A stretch of DNA of 24,592 nucleotides from an uncultured Eubacteriales bacterium (GCA_900544545.1 UQVY01000016.1:1-24592); one strand, 5' to 3'; positions 8,053 to 16,292 are shown, numbered from the stretch's first letter. A program made the numbers and translations. Notes: generated by a model from the letters alone, not told the origin.

Positions 8053-8916
8053 ATGTTAAAAAGTGTCGAAGTAAGCGGTAAATCACTCGATGCCGCTATC
8101 GAAAAGGGACTCAGGGAACTCGGGCTCGAATCCAAAGAACAGGTTGACGTCCGCGTTCTGAAGGACAACGGATTCCTTTTCAACAAATACAGGATAATCG
8201 TTTCCCGCAGACAGTCCGAAGGCGAGAAGGCGACGGAATTCGTTGAGAATCTTCTTGAGAAGATGGGCTTTGATTTCGTCGTCGAAACGGAAGAAACCGA
8301 CGAAGCCGTCAGAATGAATCTCATAGGAACGGACAGCGCGTCGATTATCGGTTACAGAGGAGAGGTTCTCGACGCCGTTCAGTATCTTTCGTCGCTCGTC
8401 GTCAACTGCGACAAAGAGAGTTACAAGAGAATAACCATAGATACCGAAGGTTATCGTCAGAAGCGCGCGGAAACGCTCGTTCAGCTTGCGAAGAATCTCG
8501 AAAGCAAAGTCAAGCGCACGGGACGCACGGTCAAGCTCGAGCCTATGAATCCCTACGAAAGAAGGATTATTCATTCGGCTCTTCAGGACAGCGAATTCGT
8601 TACGACGGTAAGCGAAGGCGTCAGTCCGCAGAGATACGTTACTATCGTCCCCAAGCCGGGAATCAAACGCGAAGCCAGAAAAACCGGCGGTCAGGGAAAG
8701 GCGTCCAAGACGGGCTTCAACGGCGGAAACAAGGAAAGAAAACCCCGTCCCGAAAGAACGCCCCGTCCCTCGGTAACGGCGGAAAGCCAGCCGCAGGAGG
8801 CTCCGCAGCCCAAGGAAGAACCTCAGGTTCGTTCTCAAAGCACCAAGACTTCTATGAATTTCGCCTATTCCAGCGAGAAAAAGCGCAGGAAGTCCCCTAT
8901 GGGCAACATAAAATAA
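8053..8916 (+). CDS. jag: RNA-binding protein KhpB (Jag), KH and R3H domains
   Basis: A 287-residue RNA-binding protein linked in Firmicutes to envelope growth and division control, usually encoded after yidC. The Jag-N domain covers residues 1-50 (VEVSGKSLDAAIEKGL). The KH domain contains the GYRG loop at 100-103, and the R3H domain runs from NPYERRIIHSAL (166) to GVSPQRYVTI near 200. The last 80 residues are a low-complexity tail rich in Lys, Arg, Pro and Gln, longer than in Bacillus. GAGGAG at 8041-8046 supports the start. The gene ends the cluster and a terminator follows 9 bp later. Confidence 0.95.
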   Translation: MLKSVEVSGKSLDAAIEKGLRELGLESKEQVDVRVLKDNGFLFNKYRIIVSRRQSEGEKATEFVENLLEKMGFDFVVETEETDEAVRMNLIGTDSASIIGYRGEVLDAVQYLSSLVVNCDKESYKRITIDTEGYRQKRAETLVQLAKNLESKVKRTGRTVKLEPMNPYERRIIHSALQDSEFVTTVSEGVSPQRYVTIVPKPGIKREARKTGGQGKASKTGFNGGNKERKPRPERTPRPSVTAESQPQEAPQPKEEPQVRSQSTKTSMNFAYSSEKKRRKSPMGNIK

Positions 8917-8924
8917 CGATTTAA

Positions 8925-8954
8925 GCCGGAAGAGATTTTTTCTTCCGGTTTTTT
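8925..8954 (+). terminator. Terminator after jag
   Basis: CCGGAAGA 8926-8933 pairs with TCTTCCGG 8941-8948 around a 7-nt loop, followed by six T residues. Confidence 0.93.
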
Positions 8955-9007
8955 ATCAGAATTTTTAATAAAAATGCGAGATTTGTTTCACAATTCGACG
9001 AAAATAA

Positions 9008-9036
9008 TTGACATCGGCGGGTTTAGATGATAAACT
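9008..9036 (+). promoter_or_regulatory. Promoter of tldD-tldE
   Basis: A consensus TTGACA at 9008-9013 with a TAAACT -10 (4 of 6) at 9031-9036 and a 17-bp spacer. A GTGAGGAGG sequence at 9042-9050 looks like a ribosome binding site but has no start codon at a usable distance; the tldD start is 56 nt downstream with only a weak GGTGAGA upstream. Confidence 0.7.
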
Positions 9037-9106
9037 CTATCGTGAGGAGGTTCAGTCTCAACTCAAAGGTGTTAATCACAAATAACGGCGGTGAGAATTA
9101 AAAGAT

Positions 9107-10510
9107 ATGGCATTCAGTAAATATTTGGAAAGTAAGAAAGCCGACTGCAAAAGCCTCGTTGAAAGGCTCGGGAAGCGTTTTGCTTACGTAAGCATACTCG
9201 GCACGGATATCAGGTCCAAGAGGATAAGGGTGGACAGAAGCACTTCGGACGTCGGAGAAGGCTCGGATACGGAGCGCGGATTCGTCGTCAAGATGAATAA
9301 CGGCAGACAGTTTTACGAATACTCGCTCTGCGATATAAACGGCGATACGGACGCGCTTGCGGAAAGGATTCTTTCCGAGATTAAAGTAAGCGACGCTCTC
9401 GAAGGCGAAACCATTACGGCTGCTCCGATAAGGGACGAGCCTATGGTAAAGTCTTTTGTAAGGGAAAGCGATTTCGATAAATACGACGACAAATCTCTCG
9501 TCGATTTCGCGACGAATCTCGAACGCGACGTTCTTTCGCGCTCGGAAAACATAGTCAACTCCATAGTTATGCTTTCGCTTCTCGAAGTGAACAAGCTTTT
9601 CGTTTCGGCCAACAGGCTTCTCGATCAGAATTATACCTACGTAAACGGCTACGCCATCGCTCTTTATAAGGGAGAGGACAAGCTTATTTTCGCGAGAGAG
9701 GGTGCGGATTATCCGACCATCGGCGAAGTCGTCGGCGAGCTTCCGAAGAAGGTCGATAAGCTCGTACATAAGGCGAAAATGCTCTCTACGGCAAAGCCCA
9801 TAGTCCCCGGCGAGTACGACGTAATCACCGCTCCGAGCATAACCGGACTCATCGCGCACGAAGCTTTCGGCCACGGCGTGGAAATGGATATGTTCGTAAA
9901 GGAAAGAGCGCTTGCGAAACAATTCGTCGGAAAATACGTCGCTTCGCCCATAGTCAATATGCGCGACGGCGCGGGAGCCGCTCTCAGCGTCGCGAGTTAC
10001 TTCTTCGACGACGACGGAGTTATCGCGGGCGACACGCAGATAATCAAGGACGGAATTCTCGTCGCGGGAATTTCCGACCTTATCAGCGCGAGCGAACTCG
10101 GAACCGTCCCCACCGGCAACGGAAGAAGAGAAAGCTTCAGAAGAAAGGCTTATTCGAGAATGACCAATACCTTCTTCGAGAAAGGAACGGATAAGCTCGA
10201 GGATATGATAGCTTCGGTCAAGCACGGATATATGATATTCGAAACCAATAACGGTATGGAGGATCCGAAGAACTGGGCTATTCAGTGCGTCGCGGAATAC
10301 GGCATAGAGATAGTTGACGGAAAGCTTACCGATAACTGGGTTTCTCCCGTGGTTATGAGCGGATACGTACCCGACCTTCTCAAATCGATTTCGATGATTT
10401 CCGACGACTTCAAGGTGGAAGGCACGGGAATGTGCGGAAAAGGTCATAAAGAGTGGGTTCGCGTTTCGGACGGCGGTCCCGCGTTGAAAGTGAGGGTTAA
10501 ATTAGGATGA
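9107..10510 (+). CDS. tldD: Metalloprotease TldD
   Basis: A 467-residue zinc metallopeptidase subunit. With TldE it forms a heterodimer known in E. coli to trim peptides such as the microcin B17 leader. The active-site helix HEAFGH is at 251-256, and the conserved GMCGKGH with Cys443, the third zinc ligand of the family, lies near the C-terminus. The N-terminal half has the usual TldD domain and length is normal. The ATG at 9107 is the only possible start, since an in-frame stop lies just upstream. Its stop overlaps the tldE start as ATGA. No RiPP precursor or modifying enzyme was seen nearby, so the substrate is open. Confidence 0.95.
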   Translation: MAFSKYLESKKADCKSLVERLGKRFAYVSILGTDIRSKRIRVDRSTSDVGEGSDTERGFVVKMNNGRQFYEYSLCDINGDTDALAERILSEIKVSDALEGETITAAPIRDEPMVKSFVRESDFDKYDDKSLVDFATNLERDVLSRSENIVNSIVMLSLLEVNKLFVSANRLLDQNYTYVNGYAIALYKGEDKLIFAREGADYPTIGEVVGELPKKVDKLVHKAKMLSTAKPIVPGEYDVITAPSITGLIAHEAFGHGVEMDMFVKERALAKQFVGKYVASPIVNMRDGAGAALSVASYFFDDDGVIAGDTQIIKDGILVAGISDLISASELGTVPTGNGRRESFRRKAYSRMTNTFFEKGTDKLEDMIASVKHGYMIFETNNGMEDPKNWAIQCVAEYGIEIVDGKLTDNWVSPVVMSGYVPDLLKSISMISDDFKVEGTGMCGKGHKEWVRVSDGGPALKVRVKLG

Positions 10511-11781
10511 AGAAAATTATAGATATGCTTAAAGGGAACCCGAAGGTTTCCGACTGGAAAATAATCGAAAGCGGGACCGATTCTTACGAGATGTTTTTCG
10601 TCCTCGATAAGCTCGAAACGGTCAGAAAAGCCGATACGGTCCGCACGGACGTCGAAATTTACGTAGATCACGACGGAAAGAGAGGAAGAAGCTCGATTTC
10701 CGTGAGTCCCGCCGTAACCGACGAGGAGCTTGAAACTCTCGTCGAGGGAGCGATTGAAAAGGCTTCGCTTCTGGGCGATCCGCCGTATTCTATTCCCGAA
10801 AACGAAAAGGGCGAATTCGTGGTCGAATCCAATCTCAACGGACGCGAAAAGTGCGATATAGCGGCGGAGATCGCAAATATCGTCAGGGACGTGAAGGTTT
10901 CCGAGAATTGCGCCGTCAACGCGCTCGAGATTTTCGTTACCGACCGCGAAACTCATATCGTCAACAGCCGCGGAATCGACAAAACCCAGCGCAGAAGCAG
11001 CGCGATGATAGAAGCCATTCCGACCTATAACGGCGAAAAAGAGAGCGTCGAGCTTTACGAAGCAATCAACGTTGCAGAGCTGGACGCCGATGCCCTCAGG
11101 AAGGAGATTCGCGCGCGTCTCGAGGACGTTATGGCGAGGGATTTCGCGAAAAAGCCCGAAACCAAGCTCGATTGTCCCGTGATTCTGAACGCCGGCGAAA
11201 TAGTTTCTCTTTTCGGTACGATTGTCGGAAAAATGGATATGGCAGGTGAATATATGCACTCCACGCCCTACGAAATCGGCGATAAGCTTCAGAGCGATCC
11301 GAAGGGCGACAAGCTCGATATCACTCTCACCGGCGTAATCAAAGGCAGCCCGAACAGCTCCTATTTCGATGCGGACGGCTCGTCGCTTGTTCCCGTAAAA
11401 GTCGTTGAAAACGGCGTAATCAAAGCCTTTTCGGGTTCGTCGAGGTTTGCGCAGTATCTCGGAAAGAAGCCCACGGGCGCTCTTCCCTGCATAAAAGTCG
11501 AGCCGGGAACGACCAAAATCTCCGAAATGACCGCCAAGCCTTATCTCGAATGCGTTTATCTCAGCGGAATTCAGGTCGAAGTCGAAAACGACTATATCGG
11601 CGGCGAAATTCGGCTCGCGTATTACTTCGACGGCGAGAAAAAGCTCCCCGTTACGGGCATTTTTATGAGCGGTAAGCTCAGCGACGTTCTGAACACCGTC
11701 GTTCTTTCCGAAGAAACGGTCGTTTACGAGAGATATTGCGGTCCGAGAAAGCTTCTCGTCTCCGGAATGGATATTATTTGA
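10507..11781 (+). CDS. tldE: TldE/PmbA subunit of TldD-TldE protease
   Basis: A 424-residue homologue of PmbA/TldE, the catalytically silent partner of TldD; it lacks HExxxH. Features that match the family are the N-terminal VRTDVEIYVDHDGKRGRSS segment, the INSRG-like VNSRGIDKTQRRSSAM near residue 155, and a C-terminal half with GSSRFAQYLGKKPTGALP and a closing ISGM-type end (LLVSGMDII). The first ATG overlaps the tldD stop by 4 bp, which suggests stoichiometric co-translation. A bidirectional terminator follows. It is a little shorter than the E. coli protein (about 450). Confidence 0.93.
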   Translation: MKKIIDMLKGNPKVSDWKIIESGTDSYEMFFVLDKLETVRKADTVRTDVEIYVDHDGKRGRSSISVSPAVTDEELETLVEGAIEKASLLGDPPYSIPENEKGEFVVESNLNGREKCDIAAEIANIVRDVKVSENCAVNALEIFVTDRETHIVNSRGIDKTQRRSSAMIEAIPTYNGEKESVELYEAINVAELDADALRKEIRARLEDVMARDFAKKPETKLDCPVILNAGEIVSLFGTIVGKMDMAGEYMHSTPYEIGDKLQSDPKGDKLDITLTGVIKGSPNSSYFDADGSSLVPVKVVENGVIKAFSGSSRFAQYLGKKPTGALPCIKVEPGTTKISEMTAKPYLECVYLSGIQVEVENDYIGGEIRLAYYFDGEKKLPVTGIFMSGKLSDVLNTVVLSEETVVYERYCGPRKLLVSGMDII

Positions 11782-11786
11782 TTTAA

Positions 11787-11800
11787 CGAATAATTATTCG
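11787..11800. repeat. 14-bp perfect palindrome
   Basis: CGAATAATTATTCG is a perfect inverted repeat in the AT-rich stretch just after the tldE stop. It could be part of the transcript end or a protein site; nothing else supports a function. Confidence 0.4.
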
Positions 11801-11833
11801 CATATTATTCAAATAACAAAATAATTATACGAT

Positions 11834-11863
11834 AAAAAGCAACCGATTTCCGGTTGCTTTTTT
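11834..11863. terminator. Bidirectional terminator between tldE and spmA
   Basis: AAAAAGCAACCG pairs with CGGTTGCTTTTT around a 5-nt ATTTC loop. T residues follow on the plus strand and the A run before the stem gives a T run on the minus strand, so it can end both convergent transcripts. Confidence 0.93.
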
Positions 11864-11888
11864 GTTGTTTTCCCGTTTTTCGGACGAT

Positions 11889-12497
11889 TCATTTTGCGGC
11901 TGATTTCAGCGGCGAAGGGAGTTTCGTCCGCGTTTTTTGTTTTTTGCCGAAAATTCCGACGAGAAGGATTCCCGCGGCCGTGGTTACAGCGGACGCCAGA
12001 AAATTCGGCAGCACTATATCCGCTGGGACGGCTGCTCCCGCCGAGGCGCGCATTCCGATTACGGTTGCGGGAATAACGGACAATCCGCAGGCGTTTATCA
12101 CGAAAAGCATAGTCATCGGATAGCTTGCGGAGTCGGAATCGTTGACCGAGTCCATAATCTTTATCGCTCCGACGGCTGCGGGAGTCGCTCCTCCCGAAAG
12201 TCCGGAAACGTTTGCCGCGATTGAAAGAGTAACGAGTTCTGCGGCTTTGTCGGGGATATTTCCGAAGAGTTTTCTGACGGGTTTTCCGAGGATTCCCGAG
12301 AGAACGCCGATAACTCCCGCGTCCTCCGCCATACGGATTATTCCGCACCACACGCAATTGAGAGCCGCGAGCCGCGTACAGAATTCGAGGGCGTGAGTTC
12401 CGCTTCCGGTGAGAGTAGTCAGCACCTGTCCTCCGTTGCCGCCGATAATCATAAGCGCGACCGAAATAAGGGTTATCGCGCACCATATAATGTTCAT
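11889..12497 (-). CDS. spmA: Spore maturation protein A (SpmA) homologue
   Basis: A 202-residue hydrophobic membrane protein of the SpmA/nucleoside-gate family. In Bacillus SpmA acts with SpmB in spore-core dehydration; homologues also occur in non-sporulating bacteria. Matching segments are N-terminal MNIIWCAITLIS, WCGIIRMAEDAGVI, the signature region GLSGGATPAAVGAIKIMD (usually GLGNAATPLGLKAM) and NACGLSVIPATVIGMR. The start at 12497 is chosen because GGGAG sits 9 bases upstream and this matches the usual family start; the frame is open to 12569 but adds an unsupported basic extension. No spmB lies beside it, which is unusual. The tail is Lys-rich. Confidence 0.88.
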   Translation of the reverse strand: MNIIWCAITLISVALMIIGGNGGQVLTTLTGSGTHALEFCTRLAALNCVWCGIIRMAEDAGVIGVLSGILGKPVRKLFGNIPDKAAELVTLSIAANVSGLSGGATPAAVGAIKIMDSVNDSDSASYPMTMLFVINACGLSVIPATVIGMRASAGAAVPADIVLPNFLASAVTTAAGILLVGIFGKKQKTRTKLPSPLKSAAK

Positions 12498-12574
12498 AAT
12501 TTTCATCTCCCCGAAATCCCGACGACCGACTTTTCTTTTAAAGAGGCGTTTTTCTTCAATTACGGGCATTTCGC

Positions 12575-12603
12575 TTGACTTTTCGCTGCTTATATGCTAT
12601 TCT
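12575..12603 (+). promoter_or_regulatory. Putative promoter of metG operon
   Basis: TTGACT at 12575-12580, a 17-bp spacer and TATTCT at 12598-12603. Transcription would start near 12610, at the first of two 18-bp direct repeats, giving a leader of about 70 nt. No T-box element is present. Confidence 0.6.
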
Positions 12604-12610
12604 CAATAGT

Positions 12611-12660
12611 CAATGATTATACTATAAAAACGACGTATATTACAATGATTATACTATAAA
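12611..12660. repeat. Two 18-bp direct repeats in divergent promoter region
   Basis: CAATGATTATACTATAAA occurs exactly at 12611-12628 and again at 12643-12660, 32 bp apart. The second copy ends 19 bp before the metG ATG. Read on the minus strand each copy contains TATAAT. Confidence 0.9.
12616..12645 (-). promoter_or_regulatory. Putative promoter of spmA
   Basis: On the minus strand a TTGTAA -35 (plus-strand 12640-12645) and a perfect TATAAT -10 (plus-strand 12616-12621) are 18 bp apart. Both elements use parts of the 18-bp repeats. Transcripts would leave toward spmA at about 12610, almost exactly where the metG transcript would start. Confidence 0.5.
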
Positions 12661-12679
12661 GGACGGAAGGAGAGGCTTT

Positions 12680-14695
12680 ATGGACAGAAACAAGTATTAT
12701 ATAACGACTCCCATTTATTATCCCAGCGGAAAATGGCATATAGGAACGTGTTACACGACGGTAATCTGCGACGCGCTCGCTCAGTTCAGGAGAATGGAAG
12801 GCAAGGAGGTTTTCTTCCTTACGGGAACGGACGAACACGGTCAGAAAATCGAAACCAACGCCCGCGAAAAAGGCGTGACGCCCAAGGAGCTTGCGGACAA
12901 ACTCGTAGGCGAGCTCAAGGAGCTTTGGAGGATTCTCGGAATAAGGTACGACGATTTCATAAGGACTACCGACAAGCGGCACGAAGAAACCGTTCAGAAG
13001 GTCTTTACCGAGCTTTACGAAAAGGGCGATATTTATAAATCCGAATACGAAGGCTGGTATTGTACGCCCTGCGAGAGCTTCTGGACGGAGAGTCAGCTCG
13101 CGGACGGAAAATGTCCCGACTGCGGAAGAGAGGTAAAGAAGGAAAAGGAGCAGAGTTACTTTTTCAGGCTGAGCAAATATCAGAAGCGGCTGGAAGATCT
13201 TTACGAGAGCAATCCCGAATTTCTTCAGCCCGTTACGAGAGTGAACGAAATGCTCAACAACTTCATTCGTCCGGGGCTTACCGACCTTGCGGTCACGAGA
13301 AAGAACGTAAAATGGGGAATTCCCGTACCCTTCGATCCCGACCATACGATTTACGTCTGGATAGACGCTCTCGTGAATTATCTTTCGGCTCTGGGATACG
13401 GAACGAAGAACGACGAGCTTTACAGGAAGTTCTGGCCGGCGGACGTTCATATGGTAGGAAAGGAGATCGTTCGTTTCCACGCGATAATCTGGCCCGCGCT
13501 GCTTATGGCTCTGGATTTGCCGCTTCCGGACAAGATATACGGACACGGCTGGCTTCTGATCAACGGCGACAAGCTCAGCAAGAGCAAAAACAACGCCGCG
13601 ATAGCCGATCCCTTTATGATATGCGAGAGATACGGCGTGGATTCGCTGCGGTACTTCATATTGAGGGAGGTTCCCTTCGGAAAGGACGGGGTTTTTACGC
13701 CCGAAAGCTTCATAACCCGACATAACGGCGACCTCTGCAACGACCTCGGAAATCTCGTCAGCCGTACTACGGCTATGATCGTTCAGTATTTCGGCGGAAT
13801 TCTTCCCGCGCCTTCGGAGAGGGTATCTCCCGACGACGAGCTTATAGCCGTTGCGGAGGGGGCTTACGCGAGGACTGCCGAGGCTATGAACAGGCTTTCG
13901 GTTTCGGACGCGTTGGAGGAAGTTTTCAGGATCGTTCAGCGTTCCAACAAGTATATAGACGAAACTATGCCCTGGGTGCTTGCCAAGACCGAGGGCGGAA
14001 AGGAAAGGCTTGCGGGCGTTCTTTACAATCTCGTCGAATGTATAAGAATCGCGGGGCTTCTTATTTCTCCCTTCCTTCCCTCCACGGGCGAAAAGATATT
14101 CAGGGCTCTCGGTTTCGATAAGGTTCCGGAAAGCTTTGAAACGGCTCGTTTCGGAGTTATGGAAGCGGGCGCGAAAATCGAAAAATGTCCGCCGCTCTTC
14201 CTTCGTTACGACGTAAAGAAGGAAGCCGAGGCTATGAACGGTTTTGCGAAAAAGACTTTTGCCCAGATTAAAGCCGAAATGTCCGCCAACGGCTCCGGAA
14301 AAGAAACCGACGTGAAGGAAGTCAGAACCGACGTGAAGGAAGTCAGAACCGACGAAAAACCGACCGGAAAGCCCGAGATAACGATAGACGATTTTATGAA
14401 GGTAGACCTTGCGACGGCTCTCGTTACGGCTGCGGAGAAGGTCGAAAAGAAGGATAAGCTCCTCAAGATTACGCTGGACGTAGGCGGAGAAACGAGAACG
14501 GTCGTTTCGGGCATCGCTCAGCACTATAAGCCCGAAGAGCTTGTCGGAAAGACCGTCGTACTCGTTAAGAATCTCAAGCCCGCCAAGCTCGGCGGAGTTA
14601 TGAGCGAAGGAATGATTCTCTGCGCCGACGCCGACGGAAAGGTAGTTTTCGTTACGCCCGAGAAGCCCGTAGAGAGCGGAAGGACGGTAAGATGA
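12680..14695 (+). CDS. metG: Methionyl-tRNA synthetase with C-terminal tRNA-binding domain
   Basis: A 671-residue class I synthetase that charges tRNA-Met. The HIGH-type motif reads HIGT (20-23). The zinc knuckle has Cys128, Cys131, Cys145 and Cys148, and the KMSKS loop is KLSKS (298-302). An anticodon-binding helical domain follows, then a linker and an EMAP/Trbp111-like domain from about residue 570 (ITIDDFMKVDLATALVTAAE, VVSGIAQHY, NLKPAKLGGVMSEGM), which usually mediates dimerisation. The linker carries an exact 7-residue duplication (543-556). GGAAGGAG precedes the ATG at 12680. The stop overlaps the tatD start as ATGA. Confidence 0.98.
   Translation: MDRNKYYITTPIYYPSGKWHIGTCYTTVICDALAQFRRMEGKEVFFLTGTDEHGQKIETNAREKGVTPKELADKLVGELKELWRILGIRYDDFIRTTDKRHEETVQKVFTELYEKGDIYKSEYEGWYCTPCESFWTESQLADGKCPDCGREVKKEKEQSYFFRLSKYQKRLEDLYESNPEFLQPVTRVNEMLNNFIRPGLTDLAVTRKNVKWGIPVPFDPDHTIYVWIDALVNYLSALGYGTKNDELYRKFWPADVHMVGKEIVRFHAIIWPALLMALDLPLPDKIYGHGWLLINGDKLSKSKNNAAIADPFMICERYGVDSLRYFILREVPFGKDGVFTPESFITRHNGDLCNDLGNLVSRTTAMIVQYFGGILPAPSERVSPDDELIAVAEGAYARTAEAMNRLSVSDALEEVFRIVQRSNKYIDETMPWVLAKTEGGKERLAGVLYNLVECIRIAGLLISPFLPSTGEKIFRALGFDKVPESFETARFGVMEAGAKIEKCPPLFLRYDVKKEAEAMNGFAKKTFAQIKAEMSANGSGKETDVKEVRTDVKEVRTDEKPTGKPEITIDDFMKVDLATALVTAAEKVEKKDKLLKITLDVGGETRTVVSGIAQHYKPEELVGKTVVLVKNLKPAKLGGVMSEGMILCADADGKVVFVTPEKPVESGRTVR
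14306..14347 (+). repeat. 21-bp in-frame tandem duplication in metG linker
   Basis: Two identical 21-bp units at 14306-14326 and 14327-14347 encode TDVKEVR twice, followed by a partial third start (ACCGAC). The unit is a multiple of three and keeps the frame. Confidence 0.95.
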
Positions 14696-15456
14696 CGGAC
14701 ACACATTGTCATCTCGACGACGCGAGATTCGACGGCGAACGGGAGGAAATAATAGCGTCTTTTGAGGAGGACGGGCTGGAATTCGTCGTCAACAATTCGA
14801 GCAGTCCCGAAACGACCGAATCGACCTTTCTTCTTGCCGAGAGGTACCCGAGGATTTTCGGAGCTTTGGGCTGTCATCCTCAGGAGGCGGAGAGATACTC
14901 TTCTGAGTACGAGAGGAGGCTTATCGGGCTTGCGGACAATACGAAAATAGTCGCGATAGGCGAGATAGGGCTGGACTATCATTACGAAGGTTTCGACAAA
15001 GAGCTTCAGAGAAGGGTATTCGAGCGTCAGCTTGCGATTGCGGACGAACTGAAGCTCCCCGTAGTCCTTCACGTAAGGGACGCGACGGGCGACGCCTACG
15101 AGATTCTTAAAGCCAATTCCGGAAAGCTCAGTCACGGCGGGGAAATGCACTGCTACGGCGGTTCCGCGGAAATGGTCGGACGGTTTTCGGAATTCGACCT
15201 TTATTTTGCTTTCGGCGGCTCGATAACCTATAAAAACGCCAAGAAAGAAGAGATAATAAGAGCCGTTCCGAAAAACCGATTGCTTTCGGAAACGGACTGT
15301 CCGTATCTTGCTCCCGTGCCTGTGCGCGGGCAGACGAATTATCCGAAATACGTGAGATTCGCTCTGGAAAAGATGGCGGATATTCTGGGAACGAGCTTTT
15401 CCGAAGTCGAGAAGCTTACTACGGAAAACGCGAAGAGGCTTTTCGGTATAAGATAG
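14692..15456 (+). CDS. tatD: TatD-family metal-dependent DNase
   Basis: A 254-residue TIM-barrel hydrolase with a two-metal site, a family with 3'-5' exonuclease and AP-endonuclease activity. Metal ligands are visible in order: His5 and His7 (THCH), Glu91 (GEIGLD), His127 (LHVRD), His153 (MHCYGG) and Asp202 (ETDCPYL). The C-terminus is the usual NAKRLF. The gene directly follows metG with a 4-bp overlap, a common arrangement in Firmicutes. A radical SAM gene of the TatD-associated type follows. Confidence 0.96.
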   Translation: MTDTHCHLDDARFDGEREEIIASFEEDGLEFVVNNSSSPETTESTFLLAERYPRIFGALGCHPQEAERYSSEYERRLIGLADNTKIVAIGEIGLDYHYEGFDKELQRRVFERQLAIADELKLPVVLHVRDATGDAYEILKANSGKLSHGGEMHCYGGSAEMVGRFSEFDLYFAFGGSITYKNAKKEEIIRAVPKNRLLSETDCPYLAPVPVRGQTNYPKYVRFALEKMADILGTSFSEVEKLTTENAKRLFGIR

Positions 15457-15543
15457 GGACGAATAACTCCGTATAAGGACAAAGGAATATTTTTCGGAAA
15501 GGAATCGATTGCGATGAACGGATTGATTCCGAAGGAAGTGCAT

Positions 15544-16134
15544 ATGAACACATACGTATACAAGGCTTACGGAAACCTTTATATAAACTTAACCAACAAA
15601 TGCTCGAACAGCTGCGATTTCTGCATAAGAAACGGACACGACGGAATCGGGAATCAGCCTCTCTGGCTGGAGAAGGAGCCGACCGCGGAGGACGTGATAA
15701 GGGATATTCCCGAGGACCTTTCTCCCTACAAGTCGGTGGTTTTCTGCGGTTTCGGAGAACCTACGGAAAGGCTCGACGTAATGCTCGAGGTCGCGAAGTA
15801 TCTCAAAGGAAGAGGCGCGGTCACGCGGCTCAACACCAACGGACAGAGCGACCGTATCAACGGAAAGCCTACCGCTCCGCTTATGAAGGGACTTATCGAC
15901 TATATAAACGTAAGTCTGAACGCTTCGACGAAGGAGAAATATCAGGCGATCTGCCACAGCGTTTTCGGCGAGGAAGCCTTCGATATTATGCTTGCTTTTG
16001 CGGTATCCGCGAAGGAAAACGGAATCAAAGTCAATTTCAGCGTCGTGGACGTTATCGGAAAGGAAGAGATCGAAGCCTGCCGCAAACTCTGCGACGGACT
16101 CGGGATTCCTCTCCGCGTAAGGGAGTTCGAATAA
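15544..16134 (+). CDS. TatD-associated radical SAM protein
   Basis: A 196-residue radical SAM protein resembling the family found beside tatD in many Clostridia. The 4Fe-4S motif is Cys20-x3-Cys24-x2-Cys27 (CSNSCDFC), and a GFGEP motif that contacts SAM's methionine lies near residue 61. The core is short, without SPASM or other C-terminal domains. An ATG at 15544 with AAGGAAG 5 nt upstream fits the usual family N-terminus; an in-frame ATG at 15514 also has AAGGAA upstream and would add 10 residues. The gap to tatD is 57-87 bp. The reaction is unknown. The conserved link suggests a nucleic-acid or repair role but does not prove it. Confidence 0.88.
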   Translation: MNTYVYKAYGNLYINLTNKCSNSCDFCIRNGHDGIGNQPLWLEKEPTAEDVIRDIPEDLSPYKSVVFCGFGEPTERLDVMLEVAKYLKGRGAVTRLNTNGQSDRINGKPTAPLMKGLIDYINVSLNASTKEKYQAICHSVFGEEAFDIMLAFAVSAKENGIKVNFSVVDVIGKEEIEACRKLCDGLGIPLRVREFE

Positions 16135-16179
16135 GTCTCCGACTCGGAATTCTCTCGGATAGGGATAAGGCTTTTCGGA

Positions 16180-16195
16180 TTCGGGAATTCCCGAA
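16180..16195. repeat. 16-bp perfect palindrome
   Basis: TTCGGGAATTCCCGAA lies 46 bp after the radical SAM stop and partly overlaps the 5' arm of the weak terminator that follows. It may be an alternative transcript-end hairpin. Confidence 0.4.
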
Positions 16196-16227
16196 ATCTG
16201 CGATAAAAACGGGATTTCAGGCTTTTT
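16191..16227 (+). terminator. Possible terminator of metG-tatD-rSAM operon
   Basis: CCGAAATC 16191-16198 pairs with GATTTCAGG 16213-16221 with one bulged A and a 14-nt loop, followed by CTTTTT. It is weaker than the other terminators in the window. Confidence 0.5.
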
Positions 16228-16292
16228 CGATAGACACAAATGCGTTTTTTGTTCAAATTTCAAAAAGTTTGTAAAAAAATCGTTTGTTTTGA

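Noticed and set aside
12617..14704. A 695-residue minus-strand frame opposite metG.
   Set aside because: The plus strand encodes a complete MetRS. The antisense frame is a by-product of codon bias, as are long minus-strand frames opposite mnmG, tldD and tldE.
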